DNA from: Palsa-883 sp963826975
Lineage (GTDB): Bacteria > Pseudomonadota > Alphaproteobacteria > Acetobacterales > Acetobacteraceae
DNA length: 64,000 nt
Reading direction: 5' to 3'
Assembly: GCA_963826975.1 (NCBI GenBank)
Contig: CAWGZJ010000007.1
Span: 124,001 to 188,000, forward strand
Position numbers and translations under genes: made by a program. Positions 58,707-64,000 of this stretch are shown here, piece after piece. Below the pieces are notes generated by a model. That model searched no databases. It saw only the letters and a list, made by a program, of their open reading frames with translations, and was not told the origin of the DNA. Every line of letters begins with the position of its first letter. The first letter of the stretch is position 1.

Positions 58707-59821
58707 GTCGTGCGGTAGCGCAGGATCGCGAGGGCGCTGACGGCGACGGTGAACAGTCCGAGCGCGGCCAGGCTGGACCAATCATCCGCCAGGCCCTGCC
58801 CCTTCAGCAGCGAGCCGCGCACGATGCGCAGGAAGTGCGTCACCGGCACCAGGCTGCCGACGACCTGCGCCCATTGCGGCATGCCGGCGAACGGGAACAG
58901 GAAGCCCGACAGCAGGAAGGACGGCATGAAGTAGAACTGCGCCATCAACTGGGCGTCGCGCTGCGTGCGCGCGATCGTCGAAATGAGAAATCCCAGTGCC
59001 AGGCTGCCGGTGGTAAACAGCGCGGTGCCAATGACCAGTGCATCCCAGCCGCCCATTTCCGGCACGTCGAAGAGCACACGCGCCAGGATCAGAATGATGA
59101 CGGTCTGCACCACGCCGATGCCGATATAGGGGATCAGCTTGCCGATCAGCACCTCGACCGGCCGGACCGGCGTCGCCAGCAGTCCTTCCAGCGTGCCCAG
59201 CTCGCGGTCGCGTGCCAGGCTCTGCGCGGTCATCACCACCAGCGTCATCGACAATACGGTCCCCAGCAGGCCCGGAACGATATTGTAGGAGGTGATGCCT
59301 TCGGGGTTGTAGCGGCTGTGCACCACCGCGGTGAACGCCGGCTGGGCGGCCTGGGGTGCCAGTGCGCCGACAAGGTCGTGGGTGAGCGCCGTCGCCGACA
59401 GCGTGGCGAGAGCGGCCACCGCGCTGCCGGTCGCCGAGGGATCGGCGGCGTCGGCCTCAATCAGGATCTGCGCGTTGTCGCGGCGTACCACGCGGCGGGT
59501 GAAGTCGCCCGGAATGGTGACGCTGAAGGCGATCTCGCCCAGGGCCATCAGCCGATCCAGCTCGGCGGAGCTGCGCGCGGTGGCAACGATATCGAAATAT
59601 CCGGTGTTGCGGATCGCCGCCAGGACCGAGCGGGAGAATTCGCCCTGATCCTGCACGAAGACGCCGGTCGGCAGGTGGTGCGGATTGTCGTTGATCGCGT
59701 AGCCGAACAGCAACAACTGAATGATCGGCATCAACAGCAGCACACTGGGCGTGCCGCGCATCATCTGACGAAATTCCTTGACCAGCATTGCCACGATGCG
59801 CGTCAGCGAAAATCCGCTCAT
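58697..59821 (-). CDS. ABC-2 type transporter permease (YbhS/YbhR type)
   Basis: 374 residues from the ATG at 59821, which overlaps the ATPase stop (ATGA). One N-terminal membrane helix (about 24-44), a large periplasmic domain (about 45-180), then five more helices with GTLEGLLATPVRPVEVLIGKLIPY between. It is an exporter subunit and probably homodimerises, since only one permease gene is present where the related E. coli locus has two. Confidence 0.93.
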   Translation of the reverse strand: MSGFSLTRIVAMLVKEFRQMMRGTPSVLLLMPIIQLLLFGYAINDNPHHLPTGVFVQDQGEFSRSVLAAIRNTGYFDIVATARSSAELDRLMALGEIAFSVTIPGDFTRRVVRRDNAQILIEADAADPSATGSAVAALATLSATALTHDLVGALAPQAAQPAFTAVVHSRYNPEGITSYNIVPGLLGTVLSMTLVVMTAQSLARDRELGTLEGLLATPVRPVEVLIGKLIPYIGIGVVQTVIILILARVLFDVPEMGGWDALVIGTALFTTGSLALGFLISTIARTQRDAQLMAQFYFMPSFLLSGFLFPFAGMPQWAQVVGSLVPVTHFLRIVRGSLLKGQGLADDWSSLAALGLFTVAVSALAILRYRTTLD

Positions 59822-60771
59822 TGCAGTTGGCCTTGATGCCCGGGGTCCTGCGAGGCCCCGAGGTCCTGCGATGAATCGTCCATCAGGCGGATGAACACGT
59901 CCTCTAGCGTCGGGCGGGTCTCGGTCCAGCGATAGGGCGGTTGGCGATGCGGCGCGATGGCGGCCTGGAGCGCCGCGCGGTCGGTGCCGCTGACGTGCAG
60001 GTTCTCGCCGAACGGTGTCGCCATCAGGATGCCCGGCGCATGCGCAAGCTGCGAGGCCAGCCGATCGGCGCGCGGCCCTTCGGCCTGGAAGGTGATCAAT
60101 CCGGAGCTGGCAACGACCTGCTCGGCGGTGCCGCGCACGATCAGCCGCCCGGCGACGATGTAGGCGACGTCGTGGCAACGTTCCGCCTCGTCCATGTAAT
60201 GAGTGGAGACCAGGACGGTGATGCCGGATTCCGCCAGGCGATGGATCTCGTCCCAGAATTCGCGGCGTGCCTTGGGATCGACGCCGGCGGTGGGTTCGTC
60301 CAGCAGCAGCAGGCGCGGCCCGTGCAGCACGCAGGCGGCGAGCGACAGCCGTTGCTTCCAGCCACCGGAGAGCTGCCCGGCAAGCTGGCGCCGGCGGTCG
60401 ATCAGGCCGAGGCGTTCCAGCGATTCGTTCAGCCGCTGCCGGCGTCGGTCGAGGCCATACATGCGGGCGATGAAGTCGAGATTCTCCTCGATGGTCAGGT
60501 CTTCGTATAGCGAGAATCGTTGCGTCATGTAGCCGGTCTGCCGCTTGATCGCGGCGGTGTCCCGCCGGAGGTCCAGGCCGAGGCAGGTGCCGGTGCCGGC
60601 GTCGGGCGTCAGCAGGCCGCACAGCATGCGCAGAGTCGTGGTCTTGCCGGAGCCGTTCGGGCCGAGAAATCCGCAGATGTGGCCTGCCTCGACCTGGATC
60701 TCGACATCCTGCACGACGTGCCGCGTACCGAAGTGCTTGTTCAGCCCGTGCACGTCGATTGCCAGGGTCAT
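59818..60771 (-). CDS. ABC-2 exporter ATPase (YbhF-like)
   Basis: 317 residues from the ATG at 60771. Walker A GPNGSGKTTT (about 36-45), Q-loop YMTQRFSLYEDLT, signature LSGGWKQRLSLAACVL (about 133-148), Walker B LLLLDEPTAGVDP, H-loop VSTHYMDEAERC. The GGWKQ variant of the signature is typical of the YbhF/CcmA-like drug and polymer export group. A C-terminal extension (about 220-317) is present. Unlike E. coli YbhF, there is one nucleotide-binding domain, not two. Overlaps both neighbours by 4 bases. Confidence 0.93.
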   Translation of the reverse strand: MTLAIDVHGLNKHFGTRHVVQDVEIQVEAGHICGFLGPNGSGKTTTLRMLCGLLTPDAGTGTCLGLDLRRDTAAIKRQTGYMTQRFSLYEDLTIEENLDFIARMYGLDRRRQRLNESLERLGLIDRRRQLAGQLSGGWKQRLSLAACVLHGPRLLLLDEPTAGVDPKARREFWDEIHRLAESGITVLVSTHYMDEAERCHDVAYIVAGRLIVRGTAEQVVASSGLITFQAEGPRADRLASQLAHAPGILMATPFGENLHVSGTDRAALQAAIAPHRQPPYRWTETRPTLEDVFIRLMDDSSQDLGASQDPGHQGQLQ

Positions 60772-61742
60772 CGGCGATCTCCCAGCGGAATGACCCCTAC
60801 CGGAATGACATCCACTGGCAGCCCGGGGGTCAGGCCGGTTGGATCGCCGGGCAGCGCTTCCAGCAGGAACACCAGGCGGTCGCGCGAGCTGCGGCTGTAG
60901 ATGATCGGCGGCGTGAATTCCGGCTGCGGACTGATGTAGATCACGCGCGCGGTGAGCCCCGTGGCGCAGCCGTCGCAAGAGAAATGAATGGTGTCGCCTG
61001 GGTGGTAGCGGGACACGTCCTGTTCCGGAACGAAGAAGCGGATCTTCACCTTGTTGTCGGGCAACAGGCTGACCACCGGCTGGTTCGCCGCGGCCCACTC
61101 GCCTTGCTGGAAGAACACGTCCTGCACGCGCGCCGCGACGGGTGCGCGTGGCGCGAGTTGATCGAGCTTGCTTTGGGCATCCGCCAGTGCCGCCTGCTGG
61201 GCGCGAAGCTGTGCCTGCGCGGCATCGATCTGCGCGGCCTGGGCTTTGGCGTCGCTGTCGGCGGCGTCGCGCTGGCCGGCGGTGTTGCCGGCGTTGGCGA
61301 TCGCCACATCGACTTGTTGCTGTGCCACGCTGGCAGGATTGGCGCGTTGCGCGGCGCGATAGCGGGCCAGGTCGTGCGCCGCGTTGTCTGCCTGCGCGGC
61401 TGCCGCGGCGAACGAGGCGCGCGACTGTGCCAGCCGTGCCTCGGCGGTTGCCACTTGCGCCTGGGCGGCGATTGCCGACGCTGCCGCCTGGTCGCGCTCG
61501 GCGTGCAACTGGGCGGCGTCAACGGTGAATGCCGTTTCGCCGGCGGTCATGCGGTCGCCGCGCGCGACGGACATCGTTGCGATGGTGCCGGCGATCGGCG
61601 CGGCGAGATACAGGTCCTCGCCTTCGATGTAGCCGGACAGGACGGTTTCGTCCTGCGGTCGTGGCGCCCAGGCGCGCCAGCCGAGATAGCCGGCGGCGAT
61701 GACCAGCAACAGGACGACAATGACGCGGCGCGCGCCATTCAT
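60768..61742 (-). CDS. HlyD-family periplasmic adaptor (YbhG-like)
   Basis: 324 residues. N-terminal membrane anchor (about 6-24), barrel-sandwich half-motifs (VLSGYIEGEDLYLAAPIAGTIATMSVARGD and ARVQDVFFQQGEWAAANQPVVSLLPD) around a long Ala/Gln/Asp-rich coiled-coil hairpin (about 75-190), and a beta domain at the C-terminus. It bridges the ABC-2 pump and the outer-membrane channel encoded upstream. Confidence 0.93.
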   Translation of the reverse strand: MNGARRVIVVLLLVIAAGYLGWRAWAPRPQDETVLSGYIEGEDLYLAAPIAGTIATMSVARGDRMTAGETAFTVDAAQLHAERDQAAASAIAAQAQVATAEARLAQSRASFAAAAAQADNAAHDLARYRAAQRANPASVAQQQVDVAIANAGNTAGQRDAADSDAKAQAAQIDAAQAQLRAQQAALADAQSKLDQLAPRAPVAARVQDVFFQQGEWAAANQPVVSLLPDNKVKIRFFVPEQDVSRYHPGDTIHFSCDGCATGLTARVIYISPQPEFTPPIIYSRSSRDRLVFLLEALPGDPTGLTPGLPVDVIPVGVIPLGDRR

Positions 61743-63241
61743 TGCGCTGCCGCCTGGGTCGGGTTGGGATCGGGCTCGCTCCAGCCGCCGCCGAGCGCCT
61801 TGTAGAGCGCCACAACGTCTTGTGTTGTCGTGCCGGCGTTCTGGGCGGCGGTGTCCTCGGCGCTGAGCAGCGCGGCCTCTGTGGTCAATACGGTGGAGAA
61901 AGGTATCAACCCGGCACTGTATTGCGCGCGCGACAGATCGGCCCCGGCGCGCGCGCTGTCGGTTTGGCGCGCAAGGTCACGTTGCCGGGTGCGATCCGCG
62001 TCGCAGTGGGTCAGTGCATCTTCCACATCCTGCAGCGCTGTCAGGACTGTCTTGCGATATGTCAGCAGCGCCTGGCGCTGATGCTCGTTGGCGATTGCGA
62101 CATTCGCGGTGACCTTGCCGCCGTCGAACAAGGTCCAGCTCAGTCCTGGCCCTGCGGTCAGGTTGCGGCTGCCCCAGGTCAGCAGGTTCGACAGCGCCGT
62201 GCTGACCAGCGCGGGCGAGGCGGTCAGCGTGATGTCCGGATAATAATCGGCGACGGCGACGCCGATATTCGCGGTGGCGGCGGCGAGTTGGCGTTCGGCG
62301 GCGCGGATATCGGGACGGCGGCGCAACAGGTCGGCGGGCAGCCCGGCCGGGATGGCGGGTGGTGCGGGTAGCGCGGCGGCGGCCGGCGTGTCCGCCGCGA
62401 ACTGGTTCGGCAAATCCTGCGGCGGTTCGCCCAGCAGCACGCCTAGCGCGTGCAGCCGCACATCCGCCTCGGCCGCCAGCGGCGGCAGGCCGGACGACGT
62501 TGCGGCAACCGCGGTTTCCTGCTGGCGGACATCGAGACCGGTGGCGAGACCGGCCACCGCGCGCGTCCTGATCTGGTCGAGCAGATCCTGTTGCCGCGCG
62601 AGATCCCGCCGGTTGATCGCCAGGCGGCGCTGCGCGGTGCGGAGCGCCAGGTAGGTGTCGGCCACTTCCGCAACGAGCGAGACCTGGGTGTCGCGGCTGT
62701 TCCAGACGTTGGCCGTGGTGGTGTCGCGCGCCGCTTCGACACCACGGCGCGTGCGGCCGAACAGGTCGAGCTCCCATGATGCGTCGAACCCAAGCTGGTA
62801 GGTGTTGAAGTCGAAGCCGGGCAGGCCGAATGCGGACTGGTTCGCGCCGCCCGTCGCGGCCCCATTGAGCTGGCCAAGGCCACCAAGGCCGCCCAGTGAG
62901 ATGGAATTCTGACTGAGATGTGTGCGGGTGAATTGCGCGTTGGCCGACAGGCTCGGCCATGCGGCGGCGCCGGCGACAATTTCCTGCTGGCGTGCCTCGC
63001 GGATGCGCGAGGCCGCGGTCTGCAGGTCAAGGTTGTCGTGCAGCGCGCGTGCGACCAGGTCATTCAGTGTTGGATCGTCGAAGCCGGTCCACCATTGCGC
63101 CAGCGTGATGTTGGTTTGCGCAGGGGTTTGCGCGGGACCCGTGGTTCCGGCGAAGTGCGCCGGTACCGCTTCATCCGGGGGCTTATAGTCCGGGCCGACG
63201 TTGCAAGACGCCAGCAATCCGAGGCACGGAACCGTGGTCAT
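61739..63241 (-). CDS. Outer-membrane efflux lipoprotein (NodT/OprM type)
   Basis: 500 residues from the ATG at 63241. A short signal with lipobox LASC (Cys about 13) is followed by NVGPDYKPP, the usual beginning of NodT-type channels. Two OEP repeats follow, with SWELDLFGRTRRGVEAARD and PADLLRRRPDIRAAERQLAAATANIGVAVADYYPDITL. It forms the trimeric exit duct of the tripartite exporter. A start further upstream is possible, because the hydrophobic part of the signal is short here. It overlaps the HlyD start by 4 bases. Confidence 0.92.
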   Translation of the reverse strand: MTTVPCLGLLASCNVGPDYKPPDEAVPAHFAGTTGPAQTPAQTNITLAQWWTGFDDPTLNDLVARALHDNLDLQTAASRIREARQQEIVAGAAAWPSLSANAQFTRTHLSQNSISLGGLGGLGQLNGAATGGANQSAFGLPGFDFNTYQLGFDASWELDLFGRTRRGVEAARDTTTANVWNSRDTQVSLVAEVADTYLALRTAQRRLAINRRDLARQQDLLDQIRTRAVAGLATGLDVRQQETAVAATSSGLPPLAAEADVRLHALGVLLGEPPQDLPNQFAADTPAAAALPAPPAIPAGLPADLLRRRPDIRAAERQLAAATANIGVAVADYYPDITLTASPALVSTALSNLLTWGSRNLTAGPGLSWTLFDGGKVTANVAIANEHQRQALLTYRKTVLTALQDVEDALTHCDADRTRQRDLARQTDSARAGADLSRAQYSAGLIPFSTVLTTEAALLSAEDTAAQNAGTTTQDVVALYKALGGGWSEPDPNPTQAAAQ

Positions 63242-63438
63242 CGCGCCGCGGAATGTGGCGATTCTCCTGATGGCGCGACGATGTTGCCCGGTCGTTATGG
63301 TTGTCCCCGGGGTTGTTCCGGGGATGGCCACGACGATGAGGGATTGCACGGCCCGGCCAACAACGAGAACTGCTGTCCGGACTGATCGCGAGTTGCGCAC
63401 TGGCCGCTCCGCGCACGGGATGGGACAATATCAGTCGG

Positions 63439-63456
63439 TTGACTTAAATCAGTCAA
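63439..63456. promoter_or_regulatory. Palindrome between divergent TetR gene and efflux operon
   Basis: TTGACTTAAATCAGTCAA has 6-base perfect arms around a 6-base A/T-rich centre. It lies 198 bases before the outer-membrane-factor start and 35 bases before the tetR-type start, a suitable place for the regulator of the divergent efflux operon. Another CAGTC copy is just upstream (63432-63436). Confidence 0.55.
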
Positions 63457-63490
63457 GTGATTAAAGTTCGTGGCAGAGGTGCGCGATCGC

Positions 63491-64000
63491 GTGACAAACC
63501 ACGGCGCGAAACGGCAGGTCGGGAAACGCAAGGTTGCGCAGCGGGAGGCTGCGGAGCGGAAGGTTGCGAAGCGGCCTGGGCGTCCCGCATCCGGCGGCTA
63601 TGCGCGGGGTGAGGAAACCCGGCTGCGCATCGTCACGGCCGCGCTCGAGGTGTTCGGTGCGGTCGGGTTCGAGGAGGCCTCTACCCGCGCCATCGCCGAT
63701 CGCGCCGGCGTCAATCTTGCTGCGCTGCACTATTATTTCGCCAGCAAGGACGGTGTCTATCGCGCCTGTGCCGAACACATCGCGGCGTATGGCGAACAGA
63801 TGATCGGCCCGTTCGTGACGCAGATCGAAACGACGTTGGCCAATCCTCGGCTGACGCGGGGGCGGTTGCGCGCCCTGTTGCGCAACATCCTGGACGGCTT
63901 CGCCGATCGCCTGGTCAGTCCGCACGATCCCCCCAGTTGGGTCACTTTCGTGCTGCGCGAGCAGATGAGCCCGACCGCGGCCTATGCCGTGCTGAATGAG
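63491..64000 (+). CDS. TetR-family regulator, CecR/YbiH-like, 3' end outside window
   Basis: 170 residues visible from a GTG at 63491 (GTGs at 63470 and 63479 are possible). A Lys/Arg-rich tail of about 30 residues precedes the helix-turn-helix (RLRIVTAALEVFGAVGFEEASTRAIADRAGVNLAALHYYFASKDGVY). The C-terminal part reads PSWVTFVLREQMSPTAAYAVLNE, the hallmark of the DUF1956 (CecR) group. In E. coli, CecR controls ybhG-F-S-R, an HlyD plus ABC-2 exporter; the divergent neighbours here are exactly that type, so regulation of the efflux operon is likely. Confidence 0.87.
   Translation, partial: MTNHGAKRQVGKRKVAQREAAERKVAKRPGRPASGGYARGEETRLRIVTAALEVFGAVGFEEASTRAIADRAGVNLAALHYYFASKDGVYRACAEHIAAYGEQMIGPFVTQIETTLANPRLTRGRLRALLRNILDGFADRLVSPHDPPSWVTFVLREQMSPTAAYAVLNE

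Noticed and set aside
58697..60622. Long minus-strand frame extending the ABC permease upstream to 60622
   Set aside because: The extension runs through the ATPase gene in another frame; the ATG at 59821 with its ATGA overlap and a normal first membrane helix is the real start.

Overview
The window is about 65% G+C and densely packed. It reads as one chromosomal segment of an alphaproteobacterium, most likely of the Acetobacteraceae/Rhodospirillales type. That placement is an inference from composition and gene content: PEP-CTERM proteins with an exopolysaccharide sugar transferase, many small-molecule transporters, oxygenases and LLM or Rieske enzymes. No rRNA, tRNA or CRISPR array was seen.

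Layout. 1-8220 (minus): one long operon, accB-accC-pxpB-pxpC-(biotin-less BCCP-like)-pxpA-SDR-permease-permease-ATPase. A Nac-type LysR regulator precedes it, and an aminotransferase is divergent at 8306. This looks like import and ATP-dependent opening of 5-oxoproline or a related lactam or amino compound. 9531-15653: PEP-mutase-like lyase, divergent cytochrome P450, SDR, an unknown protein, a lone acyl carrier protein and a NiCoT metal permease. 15690-22308 (plus): GntR-uxuA-uxuB followed by a complete polar-amino-acid-type ABC importer, probably a sugar-acid catabolic unit. 22361-30170: two MFS carriers, two phytanoyl-CoA-dioxygenase-like enzymes, a ThDP enzyme and a class II aldolase/decarboxylase. 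30116-35623: PEP-CTERM surface proteins, a Crp-type regulator, an undecaprenyl-phosphate sugar transferase and a methyltransferase-TPR protein of lower G+C.

35806-44810: inositol-monophosphatase/ADP-ribosylglycohydrolase fusion, 2OG oxygenase, Ugp-type ABC importer lacking its ATPase, LLM flavin monooxygenase and a two-subunit Rieske dioxygenase. 44939-50560: a MntA/HepT pair, two MFS genes around a TetR gene, and a small accessory cluster made of a frameshifted nuclease-like gene, an unknown protein and a HEPN protein, threaded with palindromic repeats. 50635-54276: msrQ, a coupled secreted protein, aat and a surface or secreted protein. 54383-55971: an IS1111-type IS110-family element whose exact ends can be read because it interrupts one arm of a large palindrome. 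56192-64000: hybrid histidine kinase, then an ABC-2 efflux operon (outer-membrane factor, HlyD, ATPase, permease) divergent from a CecR-like TetR gene cut by the window end.

The points most worth a second look are the acc-pxp-transporter operon with its degenerate biotin carrier and paired ATA-N9-TAT boxes, the HEPN cluster at 49.1-50.6 kb, the exactly delimited IS1111 element, the P450 lacking the ExxR arginine, and the IMPase/ADP-ribosylglycohydrolase fusion. Several dispersed palindromic repeat families fill the intergenic spaces.
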